A stretch of DNA of 64,000 nucleotides from Sphingomicrobium aestuariivivum (lineage in GTDB: Bacteria > Pseudomonadota > Alphaproteobacteria > Sphingomonadales > Sphingomonadaceae): assembly GCF_024721585.1 (NCBI RefSeq), contig NZ_CP102629.1, forward strand, positions 1,994,501-2,058,500, read 5' to 3'. The notes beneath the pieces are model-generated. The model saw only the letters and a program-made list of their open reading frames with translations. It did no database searches and was not told the DNA's origin. The translations under genes were made by a program, and so were the position numbers. Of the stretch, positions 38,186 to 47,677 are shown piece after piece (positions within the stretch are counted from its first letter, which is position 1; each line of letters starts with the position of its first letter).

Positions 38186-39070
38186 TTACAGGTTGAACCC
38201 GCGCAGGACGGCGACCTCGCCATCCTCCACCTCGACCAAAGCGATGGGGGTGTCACCCTCCATCGCCAGATGCTGCCCGGGCGGTGCGGGGTGCCCTTGG
38301 AGCCGCTGTCCATGTTTCAGGATCCGCGCTTCTTCGGGCGAGACGGCGAGGGCCGGGATGTCGTCCAGCCCCGCGTTAAGCGGGAGCACCTCGTCGTCCA
38401 AGTGGCGCGCCTTAGAGATTTCCTCCAATTTGTCCAGCGAAATCGCTTGTGACAGGTCGAAGGGACCGGCGCGGGTCCGCCTCAACTTGGTGACGTGCCC
38501 ACGCGATTCAACCGCCAGCGCGATATCCCGTGCCAGCGAGCGGATGTATGTGCCCTTCGACACGACCGCGTGAAAGCGCGCTTCGAGCCCATCGAAGGCG
38601 ATCAAGCGCAATTCGAAGATGGTGACCGTGCGGCTGTCGAGCTCCACCGTCTCGCCGGCTCGGGCGAGGTCATAGGCGCGCTTGCCGTCGACCTTGAGCG
38701 CAGAGAAAGCGGGCGGCATCTGCTCGATCGTGCCGGTGAAGCCCGGTAACACGTCGATAATTTGCTGTTCGGACGGGACATGGTCGCTGGTGGCGATCAC
38801 CTTGCCTTCGACATCGAGCGTATCGGTTTCCTCGCCGAATCGGAGCGTGAACCAATAGGCCTTGGTGGCATCGAGCATGCGTCCTGCCAGCTTGGTCGCC
38901 TCGCCGATCGCAATGGGAAGGACACCGCTCGCCAGCGGGTCGAGCGTGCCGCCGTGGCCGACCTTGGGTTTGCGGATGCCCATTTCGCGCAGCGCGCGCT
39001 TGACCTTGCCGACACAGGGGGTCGAGCCGATCCCAACCGGCTTGTCGAGGACGATCCAGCCGTGGAGCAT
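38186..39070 (-). CDS. truB: tRNA pseudouridine-55 synthase
   Basis: 294 residues. The catalytic Asp is in HGGTLDPLASGVLPIAIGEATK, preceded by GWIVLDKPVGIGST, and there is a PUA-like C-terminal region. It makes the T-loop pseudouridine of tRNAs. Its ATG overlaps the stop of tdk by one base (TGATG), so the two are translationally coupled. Confidence 0.96.
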   Translation of the reverse strand: MLHGWIVLDKPVGIGSTPCVGKVKRALREMGIRKPKVGHGGTLDPLASGVLPIAIGEATKLAGRMLDATKAYWFTLRFGEETDTLDVEGKVIATSDHVPSEQQIIDVLPGFTGTIEQMPPAFSALKVDGKRAYDLARAGETVELDSRTVTIFELRLIAFDGLEARFHAVVSKGTYIRSLARDIALAVESRGHVTKLRRTRAGPFDLSQAISLDKLEEISKARHLDDEVLPLNAGLDDIPALAVSPEEARILKHGQRLQGHPAPPGQHLAMEGDTPIALVEVEDGEVAVLRGFNL

Positions 39071-39663
39071 CAGGCGGCGGCGGCGGCGGCGCGCAGGCGG
39101 TCGTTGAAATGCTTGCGGCAGAGCGCGACGTAGCGGTCATTGCCGCCGATCTCGGTCTGCGCCCCTTGCGCCACCGCGCGGCCCTCGCCGTCGACGCGCA
39201 GGTTCATCGTCGCCTTGGCGCCGCATTCGCAAACGGCCTTCAGCTCGACGAGCTTGTCCGCGATAGCCAGCAGCGCGGCGGAGCCGGGGAAGAGTTCGCC
39301 CTGGAAGTCGGTGCGCAGGCCGTAGCAGATGACGGGAATCTTCAGCCGGTCGGCGACCTCGGCGAGATCGAGGACCTGTTGCTGCGTGAGGAACTGCGCC
39401 TCGTCGACGAGGATACAGTCGAGCGGGCGGGCGTTCTTCTCGGCTGCGATGCGCTCGTAAAGCGGGGTAGCGACCTCGAAGCGGTGCGCCTCGGTCTCGA
39501 GGCCGATGCGGCTGCCGATGGTGCCTTCGCCCATGCGGTCATCGAGGGCCGCGGTCCAGAGCATCGTGCCCATGCCGCGTTCGCGATAGTTGAAGTCGGT
39601 CTGCAGGAGCGTCGTCGACTTGCCCGCATTCATCGCGGCATAATAGAAATAGAGCTTGGCCAT
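39070..39663 (-). CDS. tdk: Thymidine kinase (type II)
   Basis: 197 residues. P-loop in YYAAMNAGKSTTLLQ, Walker B in ILVDEAQFLT, and a zinc-binding lasso with Cys in VCECGAKA and ALCRKHF. It phosphorylates thymidine in the salvage pathway. It is placed between rbfA and truB inside the nusA-pnp ribosome/translation operon, which is unusual (see findings). The RYVALCRKHFNDR end matches bacterial TdK. Confidence 0.95.
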   Translation of the reverse strand: MAKLYFYYAAMNAGKSTTLLQTDFNYRERGMGTMLWTAALDDRMGEGTIGSRIGLETEAHRFEVATPLYERIAAEKNARPLDCILVDEAQFLTQQQVLDLAEVADRLKIPVICYGLRTDFQGELFPGSAALLAIADKLVELKAVCECGAKATMNLRVDGEGRAVAQGAQTEIGGNDRYVALCRKHFNDRLRAAAAAA

Positions 39664-39700
39664 GGGACGGACGGTGCCGCAAGCGCGCGCGCTTGTGAAG

Positions 39701-40102
39701 CTATTCCTCTTCGTCCTTCGCGACGTCGCGGGCGACCTTGTCGGTGCGCAGCAGGCTGTCGATATGGCTGCCCTCGTCGAAGCTCTCGTCGACCTTGAAC
39801 TTCAAGGAGGCGGCGAACTTCATGGCGACACGCTTGGAGACTTCGCCGCGCAGGTAGCGGACGTTCTTCTTCAATGCGGTCAGCACCTCTTCCTCGTTGC
39901 CGCCGAGAAGCGGCTTCACGAAGACCAGCGCATGGCGAAGGTCGGGGCTCATCCGCACCTCGGTGACCGAGATCGGGGTTTTCGAGAGCGCCTCGTCATG
40001 GACGTCGCCACGGCTGAGAACGTCGGACAGGGCGTGGCGCACCTGTTCGCCGACGCGCAGCATGCGCACCGACGGTTCGGTAGAAGAGGCTTTCTGCTTC
40101 AT
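39701..40102 (-). CDS. rbfA: Ribosome-binding factor A
   Basis: 133 residues with a KH-like fold: [45 protein letters not shown] and [31 protein letters not shown]. It binds the immature 30S subunit during 16S processing. Follows infB by 57 bases with a GGAG site. Confidence 0.96.
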   Translation of the reverse strand: MKQKASSTEPSVRMLRVGEQVRHALSDVLSRGDVHDEALSKTPISVTEVRMSPDLRHALVFVKPLLGGNEEEVLTALKKNVRYLRGEVSKRVAMKFAASLKFKVDESFDEGSHIDSLLRTDKVARDVAKDEEE

Positions 40103-40159
40103 GCGGTTCCAACTCCTGCATCAAGCGGCGGGGGCAGGGCGCGCCTGCCCCCGTCCGGC

Positions 40160-42673
40160 TTAAAGCTGGCGCTCGCGCTCCTCGATCTCGAAGATCTCGA
40201 GCATATCGCCCGGTGCGATGTCGTTGGTGTCCTCGAGCACGGCACCGCATTCGGTCCCGGCTTCGACCTGGTCGACATCGTCCTTGAAGCGGCGAAGCGA
40301 GGCGATGGTCGTCTTCGAGACGATGACATCGTCGCGGGTAAGACGGGCGTGGAGGCCCTTCTTGATGACGCCTTCGAGAACGAGGAGGCCGGCGGCCTTG
40401 TCCTTCTTGCCCGAACGGAACACCTGCTTGACCTCGGCCTTGCCGACGATGTGCTCGATGATCTCGGGGCCGAGTTCGCCCGCCATCGCCTGCTTCACCC
40501 AGTCGGTGAGGTGGTAGATGACATCATAGTAGCGCAGTTCGACCTGGTCGCGCTTGGCGATTTCCTTGGCCTTGGCATTGGGACGCGCGTTGAAGCCGAT
40601 GATCGGCGCGCCGCTCGAGGCGGCGAGCGTCACGTCGCTCTCGGTGATCGCGCCGACACCCGAATGGATGACGCGGACCTCGATGTCCTCGGTCGAGATC
40701 TTCTTGACCGCGTTGACGACCGCCTCGGCGGTGCCCTGTACGTCGGCCTTGATGATCAGCGGGAAGCTGATGGTCGAGCTGCCCTTCTTGTCGAACATCG
40801 ATTCGAGGCTCATCGGCGCGGCGGTGGTGCGCTTCTTGTCGAGGACGCTCTGGCGATATTCCGCGACTTCGCGGGCACGCTGGTCATTCTCGACGACGGT
40901 GAACTGGTCACCCGCCGACGGCACGCCCGACAGGCCGAGAACCTCGACCGGGAAGGACGGACCCGCCTTCTTCACGCGGCGACCATGGTCGTCGATGAGG
41001 GCGCGGACTTTGCCGGCGGCAGCGCCGGCGACGAAGGTGTCGCCGACCTTGAGCGTGCCGCGCTTGATGAGCACGGTCGCAACAGGGCCGCGGCCCTTGT
41101 CGAGCTTGGCTTCGACGACGGTGCCGTCGGCATCGCGGTCGGGGTTGGCCTTGAGTTCGAGCAGCTCCGCCTGGAGGTTGATCGCCTCGAGGAGCTTGTC
41201 GATGTTGGTCTTTTCCTTGGCCGACACCTCGACGTCCTGCACCTCGCCCGACATCGCCTCGACGATGATCTCGTGCTGCAAGAGTTCCTCGCGGATCTTT
41301 TGCGGGTTGGAGCCTGCGGTGTCGATCTTGTTGATCGCCACGATCATCGGCACGCCGGCCGCCTTGATGTGGTTGATCGCCTCGACCGTCTGCGGCTTGA
41401 GGCCGTCATCGGCGGCGACCACGAGGATCGCGAGGTCGGTGACGGTGGCGCCGCGAGCGCGCATCTCGGTGAAGGCCTCGTGGCCCGGCGTATCGAGGAA
41501 GGTGATCGGATCGCCGCCCTTGGGCGTGACCTGATAGGCCCCGATATGCTGGGTGATGCCGCCGGCTTCGCCCGCCGCCACGTCGGCGCCGCGAATGGCG
41601 TCGAGGAGCGAGGTCTTGCCGTGGTCGACATGGCCCATGATGGTCACGACCGGCGGACGCGCCTTGAGGGTGTCCTCGGCATCGACATCCTCGGTGGTGT
41701 CGATGTCGATATCGCTGTCGCTGACGCGCTGCACGTTATGGCCGAATTCGTTGACCAGCAGTTCGGCGGTGTCCTGGTCGATCGTCTGGTTGACGGTGAC
41801 CATCATGCCCATGTTGAAGAGCGACTTGACGAGGTCGGCCGCTTTCTCGCCCATGCGCTTGGCGAGATCGCCGACCGTGATGTGGTCGGGGACCTGGACG
41901 TCGCGGTAGGTCTTCTCGCGCGGGCCCGACTGGCCGGCCTGCGCCCGCTTTTCCTTCTCGCGGGCACGCTTCAAGGCTGCGAGGCTGCGCGCACGGCCAC
42001 CGCCGTCGCCGCGCAGGGCGCGGTTGACGGTGAGCTTGCCCGAGCGGCGGTCGGGGGCCGGACGGCCCTTGTTGCGATCGTCGCGCTTGGGCGCGGCGGG
42101 CTTGGCGGGGGCGGGCTTGGCCGAACGCGGTGCGGGCGCGGCAGCGGCGGCCTTTTCGGCCTTGGCCTTGGCGGCAGCGTCCTTCTTGGCCTGCTCGGCT
42201 TCTTCCTTGGCGCGGCGCTCGGCCTCTTCCTCGGCCTTGCGGTTTTCCTCGGCGCGGCGGGCTTCTTCCTCGCTCGCACGGGCCTTGGCCTGCTCGTCGC
42301 GGCGGCGCGATTCCTCGAGCGCTGCCATGCGGGCTTCCTCGGCCTGGCGCTCGAGTTCCTTGACCTGCTCGCGGCGTTCCGCGGCGGTCAGCGGGCGCTT
42401 GGGCGCGGCGGCCTTCTTGGGCGCCGGCGCGGGCTTGCGGGCGGCGTCCTTGGCGGGCGCTTCCTTCTTGGGGGCCTCGGCCTCGGGGGTCTTTGCCTCT
42501 TCCTTGGGGGCCGCGGCGGCATCGCCCGGCTTCAGGATGCGGCGCTTCTTGACCTCGACCACGACGGTATTCGAGCGGCCGTGGCTGAAGCTCTGCTTCA
42601 CCTGGCCGGCTTCGATCGTCTTCTTGACGCCGAGGGGTGCACGGGTCCCGAGCTTTTTCTTATCGTCGCTCAT
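40160..42673 (-). CDS. infB: Translation initiation factor IF-2
   Basis: 837 residues. A short N-terminal motif is followed by a long Ala/Lys/Glu/Arg-rich region (about 60-250, partly coiled coil). The GTPase domain has [27 protein letters not shown] and NKID, then domains II-IV. It brings fMet-tRNA to the ribosome. The start overlaps ylxR by four bases (ATGA). Confidence 0.97.
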   Translation of the reverse strand: MSDDKKKLGTRAPLGVKKTIEAGQVKQSFSHGRSNTVVVEVKKRRILKPGDAAAAPKEEAKTPEAEAPKKEAPAKDAARKPAPAPKKAAAPKRPLTAAERREQVKELERQAEEARMAALEESRRRDEQAKARASEEEARRAEENRKAEEEAERRAKEEAEQAKKDAAAKAKAEKAAAAAPAPRSAKPAPAKPAAPKRDDRNKGRPAPDRRSGKLTVNRALRGDGGGRARSLAALKRAREKEKRAQAGQSGPREKTYRDVQVPDHITVGDLAKRMGEKAADLVKSLFNMGMMVTVNQTIDQDTAELLVNEFGHNVQRVSDSDIDIDTTEDVDAEDTLKARPPVVTIMGHVDHGKTSLLDAIRGADVAAGEAGGITQHIGAYQVTPKGGDPITFLDTPGHEAFTEMRARGATVTDLAILVVAADDGLKPQTVEAINHIKAAGVPMIVAINKIDTAGSNPQKIREELLQHEIIVEAMSGEVQDVEVSAKEKTNIDKLLEAINLQAELLELKANPDRDADGTVVEAKLDKGRGPVATVLIKRGTLKVGDTFVAGAAAGKVRALIDDHGRRVKKAGPSFPVEVLGLSGVPSAGDQFTVVENDQRAREVAEYRQSVLDKKRTTAAPMSLESMFDKKGSSTISFPLIIKADVQGTAEAVVNAVKKISTEDIEVRVIHSGVGAITESDVTLAASSGAPIIGFNARPNAKAKEIAKRDQVELRYYDVIYHLTDWVKQAMAGELGPEIIEHIVGKAEVKQVFRSGKKDKAAGLLVLEGVIKKGLHARLTRDDVIVSKTTIASLRRFKDDVDQVEAGTECGAVLEDTNDIAPGDMLEIFEIEERERQL

Positions 42674-43383
42674 TCTGTTCCTTCGTTCCTCAAATCTTCG
42701 CTCACGGGCTCGGTCCCGGCGGGCTCGCCGCCGTTTACCCTAGCATCATTCCCAAGAAAAGCTTGGTATCGGGCCAGCGCGTGCGAAACGCGCCTGGCGG
42801 CACCGGCATCGACCAGCGCGAGATGGACCGCGTTGCCGCGGCCAAGTGCACTACTCAATGTGGTGCGATCGAACGGGAGAACAAGTCCCCCGGCCATCCC
42901 CAGTTCCTCGCCGCCGCCCATGCGCCAGCCCTGGCCGAGCTTGGACACGCCGTCGGCGCTGGCATCGCTGGCATGGAGGAGCAGCATCGCCTCGCCCTTG
43001 CGGCAGGCGACGTCGACCTTCTCGGAGCCCGAGATCAGCATGCCGCCACGTGCCTCGAGGCCGAGGCGGTCGAGGAAGTTGCGGCGCAAGGCCTCCTCGA
43101 TCCGCGCGCCGAGGTCGGCGGGGATGTCGAGCTGGCCGGTCTTGAAGGCGCGGGCGAGCGCGCCCTTCAGCTTGCCCTTGGCCTGCGCCTCGTCGAGCTG
43201 CGCGCGGGTGACACCGACATAGGCGCCGCGGCCGGGGGCCTTGGCGCGCACGTCTGGAAGCACCTGTCCGTCGGGCCCGAGGGCGAGACGGACAAGCGCG
43301 TCCTTCGCGCCCGCATCCCTCGTCAGGATGCAGGTGCGTTCGGGCGACCGGTTATCGCTTAGTTGGCGCTCATTGGTTCCCAT
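42670..43383 (-). CDS. ylxR: YlxR (DUF448) RNA-binding protein fused to an L7Ae/L30e-like domain
   Basis: 237 residues. The N-terminal YlxR domain reads SPERTCILTRDAGAKDALVRLALGPDGQVLPDVRAKAPGRGAYV. The C-terminal half (about 105-210) looks like an L7Ae-type domain (ARGGMLISGSEKVDVACRKGEAMLLLHASDASADGVSKL). This two-domain form is common in alphaproteobacteria, whereas many bacteria have two separate proteins. It overlaps nusA by 14 bases and infB by 4. Confidence 0.92.
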   Translation of the reverse strand: MGTNERQLSDNRSPERTCILTRDAGAKDALVRLALGPDGQVLPDVRAKAPGRGAYVGVTRAQLDEAQAKGKLKGALARAFKTGQLDIPADLGARIEEALRRNFLDRLGLEARGGMLISGSEKVDVACRKGEAMLLLHASDASADGVSKLGQGWRMGGGEELGMAGGLVLPFDRTTLSSALGRGNAVHLALVDAGAARRVSHALARYQAFLGNDARVNGGEPAGTEPVSEDLRNEGTE

Positions 43384-45013
43384 CCGCTGCCGCGTCCTCC
43401 TCGGATGCGGAAGCGGCAGGAGCCTCTTCCTCGTCTTCGAACCAGTGGGCGCGGGCAGCCATGATGATCTCGTTGCCCTGCTCTTCGGTCAGGCCATATT
43501 CGCCGAGCACGCCGCCGCGATGGTCATCGCCCGAGCGACGGGTGTCGCCGCGACGACGATTGTCGGTGCGCTTCTTCTGGATGAGCTCGTCGGTGGCGAG
43601 GTCGGCGACATCGTCGAGCGTCTTGAGGCCGGCTTCGCCCAGCGTCACCGCCATGATCTCGGTCATGTGCGGCAGTTCGGCGACGGCATCGTCGACACCC
43701 AGTTCGCGGCGCTTGCCCCGGGCGGCTTCCTCGGCGCGCTCCAAGGCTTCCTTGGCGCGGCTCTGCAGTTCCTCGGCGATTTCCTCGTCGAGACCCTCGA
43801 TGGTCGAAAGCTCGTCCTGCGGGACGTAGGCGACTTCCTCGAGGCTGGTGAAGCCTTCGGCGACCAGCAGCTGGGCCAGCGTCTCGTCGACGTCCAGCTC
43901 GTTCTGGAACATCTCGGTGCGCTCGGTGAATTCCTTCTGGCGCTTCTCGGAGGCATCGGCCTCGGTCAGGATGTCGATCTGGCTGTCGGTCAGCTGGCTG
44001 GCGAGACGCACGTTCTGGCCGCGGCGGCCGATGGCGAGCGACAGCTGGTCATCGGGCACGACGACCTCGATGCGGCCTTCTTCCTCGTCGATGACGACGC
44101 GGCTGACGGTCGCGGGCTGGAGCGCGTTGACGACGAAGGTCGCGAGATCTTCCGACCACGGGATGATGTCGATCTTCTCGCCCTGCAGCTCCTGGACGAC
44201 GGCCTGGACGCGGCTGCCCTTCATGCCGACGCAGGCGCCGACGGGGTCGATCGAGCTGTCGTAGCTGATGACGCCGATCTTGGCGCGCGAACCCGGATCG
44301 CGGGCGGCGGCCTTGATCTCGATGATGCCGTCGTAGATCTCCGGCACTTCCTGCGCGAACAGCTTGCGCATGAAGTCGGGATGGGCGCGCGACAGGAAGA
44401 TCTGCGGGCCGCGGACTTCGCGGGAAACGCGCAGGATCAGCGAGCGGATGCGGTCGCCGACGCGGACCATTTCGCGCGGGATCTGCTGGTCGCGGCGGAT
44501 GACGCCTTCGGCGCGGCCGAGGTCGACGACGACGTGGCCGAATTCGACGCGCTTGACGACACCGGTGATGACTTCGCCGGCGCGGTCCTTGAATTCCTCA
44601 TACTGGCGCTCGCGCTCGGCGTCGCGGACCTTCTGGAAGATGACCTGCTTGGCAGCCTGTGCGGCGATGCGGCCGAATTCGATCGGCGGCAGCGGGTCGA
44701 CCAGATAGTCGCCGACGGCGGCGCCTTCCTGCAGCTTCTGGGCGGCCTTGGGGTCGATCTGCTTGAAGTTGTCTTCGACTTCCTCGACGACCTCGAGGAC
44801 GCGCCACAGGCGAAGGTCGCCGGTGTTCGGGTCGAGCTTGGCGCGGATGTCGTTTTCCTGGCCGTAGCGGGCACGGGCGGCGCGCTGGATCGCATCTTCC
44901 ATCGCCTCGATGACGATGCCCTTGTCGATCAGTTTTTCGCGCGCAACAGCGTCGGCAATGGCAAGGAGCTCTGCCTTGTTGGCCGTGGCTGCGGGAGGAG
45001 GCGTGCTAGCCAT
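43370..45013 (-). CDS. nusA: Transcription termination/antitermination factor NusA
   Basis: 547 residues. N-terminal RNAP-binding domain, S1 domain ([27 protein letters not shown]), two KH domains ([31 protein letters not shown]) and C-terminal acidic helix-hairpin repeats. I start at the ATG at 45013, eight bases inside rimP; a longer reading has no homology. Second gene of the rimP-nusA operon. Confidence 0.97.
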   Translation of the reverse strand: MASTPPPAATANKAELLAIADAVAREKLIDKGIVIEAMEDAIQRAARARYGQENDIRAKLDPNTGDLRLWRVLEVVEEVEDNFKQIDPKAAQKLQEGAAVGDYLVDPLPPIEFGRIAAQAAKQVIFQKVRDAERERQYEEFKDRAGEVITGVVKRVEFGHVVVDLGRAEGVIRRDQQIPREMVRVGDRIRSLILRVSREVRGPQIFLSRAHPDFMRKLFAQEVPEIYDGIIEIKAAARDPGSRAKIGVISYDSSIDPVGACVGMKGSRVQAVVQELQGEKIDIIPWSEDLATFVVNALQPATVSRVVIDEEEGRIEVVVPDDQLSLAIGRRGQNVRLASQLTDSQIDILTEADASEKRQKEFTERTEMFQNELDVDETLAQLLVAEGFTSLEEVAYVPQDELSTIEGLDEEIAEELQSRAKEALERAEEAARGKRRELGVDDAVAELPHMTEIMAVTLGEAGLKTLDDVADLATDELIQKKRTDNRRRGDTRRSGDDHRGGVLGEYGLTEEQGNEIIMAARAHWFEDEEEAPAASASEEDAAADGNQ

Positions 45014-45545
45014 TGTCGGTACCCTCTTCTTCGTTGATCTCTTCGGCGCCCTCGGCGGAGAGCGGCTGGGTTTCCTGGAGGAGCCTGTCGGTAAACAGGA
45101 GCTTGGCATCCTCGATCATGGGATAAGGGATGCGATGCTCCTTCTCATGATCGTCGGTGAGCATGATGGTCTCGCCATCGACGCCGTCGATCACGCCCTT
45201 GAACTTCTTCTGGCCCGCGAGCTTTTCCTCGAGCGTGATGCGGGCGAGGTGGCCCGACCAGTCGCTATAGTCCTTGAGGCGCGTCAGCGGGCGGTCGATG
45301 CCGGGCGACGACACTTCGAGGCGATAGGCATGCTCGATGGGGTCGGCCTCTTCGAGCGGCTCGTCGAGGGCGCGGCTAATGGCGGCGCAATCGTCGATCG
45401 TCAGCTGGCGCGTGTCGGGGCGCTCGGCCATGACCTGAAGCGTGGGTTCCTCTTCGCCGCCCATCATCTTCACGCGCACAAGCTCGAAGCCCATGGCCTT
45501 CACCACCGGTTCGATAATGTTCGCGATCTGATCCATGTCGGCCAA
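45006..45545 (-). CDS. rimP: Ribosome maturation factor RimP
   Basis: 179 residues: IEPVVKAMGFELVRVKMM and LEVSSPGIDRPLTRLKDYSDWSGHLARI are the conserved segments. It acts in 30S assembly. The first usable codon after the Shine-Dalgarno AGAGGAG is a TTG at 45545 (7-base spacing); the ATG at 45536 is too far from it (16 bases). I therefore prefer TTG. First gene of the operon. Confidence 0.93.
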   Translation of the reverse strand: MADMDQIANIIEPVVKAMGFELVRVKMMGGEEEPTLQVMAERPDTRQLTIDDCAAISRALDEPLEEADPIEHAYRLEVSSPGIDRPLTRLKDYSDWSGHLARITLEEKLAGQKKFKGVIDGVDGETIMLTDDHEKEHRIPYPMIEDAKLLFTDRLLQETQPLSAEGAEEINEEEGTDNG

Positions 45546-45583
45546 GCAGGGGCTCCTCTACGTAAATTCCATATCCCTTCGGT

Positions 45584-45617
45584 GCCGCCTCCGTCCCCGG
45601 TGGCGGCCCATGGCACC
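45584..45617 (-). promoter_or_regulatory. Stem-loop in the rimP-nusA leader
   Basis: On the minus strand GCCGCC (45607-45602) can pair with GGCGGC (45589-45584), while GGTGCC (45617-45612) can pair with the partly overlapping GGCACC (45586-45581). The two pairings compete for three bases, so the leader may switch between forms. Seen in sequence; regulation inferred. Confidence 0.4.
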
Positions 45618-45640
45618 TGACGATGTCTTGGGATGAAGCG

Positions 45641-45669
45641 CATATAGGCAGAAGGTGGGGCCAGCGCAA
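45641..45669 (-). promoter_or_regulatory. Promoter of the rimP-nusA operon
   Basis: On the minus strand TTGCGC (45669-45664) and TATATG (45646-45641) are separated by 17 bases. Both match housekeeping-sigma consensus well for this GC-rich genome and lie about 95 bases upstream of rimP, leaving a structured leader. Confidence 0.6.
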
Positions 45670-45746
45670 GCGGTGATGCATCCCCGTAGCGCGCTGAAGT
45701 GTTGGCCTGTCATATCCACCCCGTCCTTTCCATTGGGAGAAGAACG

Positions 45747-46952
45747 TTGCGTCACCTGTCCGTCCTAGCCCTCCTGTTCGCCACCAGCGCTTGCGAGGAG
45801 GTGCCGGCAGGCGAGGGGGCGGCACGCGCCGCGCCGGAGGGGGGCGGCGCGGGCCCGGTGCTGCGCGGCGCCAAAGTGGCGCTGGCCGACGCGCCCTTCG
45901 CGGTGGAGGAGCTGGGCAATTTCGACGAACCGTGGGCGGCCGCCTTCATGCCGGGCACACCGCTCCTCTTCATCACGTCCAAGCGTGGCGGGATCGTCTT
46001 CAAGGACGTCGTGTCGGGGCGGCTGGGATCGGTCCAAAGCGGTCTGCCCGACATCGCTTACGGCGGGCAGGGCGGGCTCGGCGACATCGCCTTCTCACCG
46101 GGTTTCGAGGTCGAAAATCCCGGACGCCTCTATCTCAGCTGGGTCGAGAGCGGGGCGGACGGTACGCGCGGCGCCGTCGTCGGCCGCGGCATGCTCCTGT
46201 GCGAGGAGGCCGACAGTTGCCGTCTCGAGGGGCTCGAGGTCCTCTGGCGGCAGGACAAGACCGGCGGGTCGGGCCATTATTCGCACCGCCTCCATTTCTC
46301 GCCCGATGGCCAGCACCTCTTCGTGACATCCGGAGACCGGCAGAAGCAGGATCCGGCGCAGGACCTGTCGAACAATCTCGGGGCGGTGTTGCGGCTGACG
46401 CCCGATGGCAAGGCCGCGCCCGATAATCCGTTCGCGGATCGTGGCGGCTCGGCGGCGCAAGTCTGGAGCTACGGGCATCGCAACCTGCTCGGCATCGACT
46501 CCGACGGCGAGGGGCGCTTGTGGGTGAGCGAGATGGGGCCGCGCCATGGCGATGAACTCAACCTCGTCGAGAAGGGCGCCAATTACGGCTGGCCCGAGGC
46601 GAGCTATGGCGACAACTACAATGGCTCGCCCATCCCCGACCATGCGCCGGGCGACGGCTATGTCGGACCTGCGGCGACCTGGGTGCCAGCAACGAGCCCC
46701 GCGAGCCTGCTCATCTACAAGGGCGCGATGTTCCCCGACTGGAGGGGCGATGCGATCGTCCCCGGCCTGTCGGGCAAGGAATTGAACGTCGTCAGCCTCG
46801 AGGGCGGGCGCGCGACGGCGATGACGAGCTACGCCTTCGGCATGCGGCTGCGCGAGGTGGTCGCGGGGCCGGATGGTGCCCTGTATATCCTCGAGGACCA
46901 GGGCAGCCGAGGCGGTGACGGGACGCTGATGCGTCTGGTGCCCAAGTCCTGA
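45747..46952 (+). CDS. PQQ-dependent aldose sugar dehydrogenase-type lipoprotein (YliI/Asd family)
   Basis: 401 residues. A lipoprotein signal (RHLSVLALLFATSACEE) leads to a six-bladed propeller typical of soluble glucose dehydrogenases: GGQGGLGDIAFSPGF, HRLHFSPDGQHLFVTSGD, GHRNLLGID and SEMGPRHGDELNLVEKGANYGWP. It should oxidise sugars in the periplasm with PQQ. The start is the TTG at 45747, which follows GGGAGAAG at good spacing and gives a proper lipobox. No PQQ-synthesis gene is in the window. Confidence 0.88.
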   Translation: MRHLSVLALLFATSACEEVPAGEGAARAAPEGGGAGPVLRGAKVALADAPFAVEELGNFDEPWAAAFMPGTPLLFITSKRGGIVFKDVVSGRLGSVQSGLPDIAYGGQGGLGDIAFSPGFEVENPGRLYLSWVESGADGTRGAVVGRGMLLCEEADSCRLEGLEVLWRQDKTGGSGHYSHRLHFSPDGQHLFVTSGDRQKQDPAQDLSNNLGAVLRLTPDGKAAPDNPFADRGGSAAQVWSYGHRNLLGIDSDGEGRLWVSEMGPRHGDELNLVEKGANYGWPEASYGDNYNGSPIPDHAPGDGYVGPAATWVPATSPASLLIYKGAMFPDWRGDAIVPGLSGKELNVVSLEGGRATAMTSYAFGMRLREVVAGPDGALYILEDQGSRGGDGTLMRLVPKS

Positions 46953-46957
46953 ACGGG

Positions 46958-46990
46958 AAAGGGCGGCGCCTCGCGGCACCGCCCTTTCTT
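46958..46990. terminator. Bidirectional terminator
   Basis: AAAGGGCGGCGCC pairs with GGCACCGCCCTTT (one mismatch) around a 4-base loop. It lies between the convergent dehydrogenase (ending 46952) and peroxiredoxin (ending 47010) genes and can serve both. Confidence 0.75.
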
Positions 46991-47009
46991 CATTGCCAAA
47001 GCTCGCGGC

Positions 47010-47666
47010 TCACTGCGGCTGCGGGATGCGGCGCAGGTAGGGCTTCACGGTTTCGAAGTCGCCGAACTTGGCCTTGGCGTCCTCGTCCGAGACGGTCGGC
47101 GGCACGATGACATCCTCGCCATTCTTCCAGTTCACCGGCGTGGCGACGCCCTTGTTCTCGGTCAGCTGGACGCTGTCGAGAAGGCGCAGCACCTCGTCGA
47201 AGTTGCGGCCCGAGCTCATCGGATAGAGGAGCATGGCGCGGATCTTCTTGTCGGGGCCGATGATGTAGACGGTGCGCACGGTCGCATTGTTGGCGGCGGT
47301 GCGGCCCTCGGCGCTGCCGCTCTCGTCGGCGGGCAGCATGTTGTAGAGCTTGGCGACGTTGAGGTCGCTGTCGCCGATCACCGGATAGTCGACCTTGTTG
47401 CCCGACACTTCCTCGATGTCCGGAAGCCAGTTCTTGTTATCCTCGCTCGTGTCGACCGACAGGCCGATGATCTTGGTATTGCGCTTGGCGAACTCGTCCT
47501 TGAGGCCGGCCATGTAGCCGAGCTCGGTCGTGCACACGGGCGTGAAGGCCTTCGGGTGCGAGAAGAGGATCGCCCAGTCATCGCCGATCCAGTCGTGGAA
47601 GCTGATGTCGCCCTCGGTGGTCGAGGCGGTGAAGTCGGGGGCGGTCGAGCCGATCGAGAGGGTCAT
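47010..47666 (-). CDS. 1-Cys peroxiredoxin (Prx6 type)
   Basis: 218 residues. The peroxidatic Cys is in HPKAFTPVCTTELGYM, with the C-terminal Prx6-like extension (TPVNWKNGEDVIVPPTVSDEDAKAKFGD). It reduces peroxides. Start at the ATG at 47666 behind AGGAGAT. It lies 11 bases downstream of the cysteine synthase gene, so the two are likely co-transcribed, which joins thiol supply with peroxide defence. Confidence 0.95.
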   Translation of the reverse strand: MTLSIGSTAPDFTASTTEGDISFHDWIGDDWAILFSHPKAFTPVCTTELGYMAGLKDEFAKRNTKIIGLSVDTSEDNKNWLPDIEEVSGNKVDYPVIGDSDLNVAKLYNMLPADESGSAEGRTAANNATVRTVYIIGPDKKIRAMLLYPMSSGRNFDEVLRLLDSVQLTENKGVATPVNWKNGEDVIVPPTVSDEDAKAKFGDFETVKPYLRRIPQPQ

Positions 47667-47677
47667 GCTTGTATCTC

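Noticed and set aside
39656-43222. 1188-codon open frame on the plus strand, opposite infB and rbfA
   Set aside because: It mirrors codons of the strongly supported minus-strand genes; long antisense frames are expected in GC-rich DNA, and its sequence has no domain or signal.
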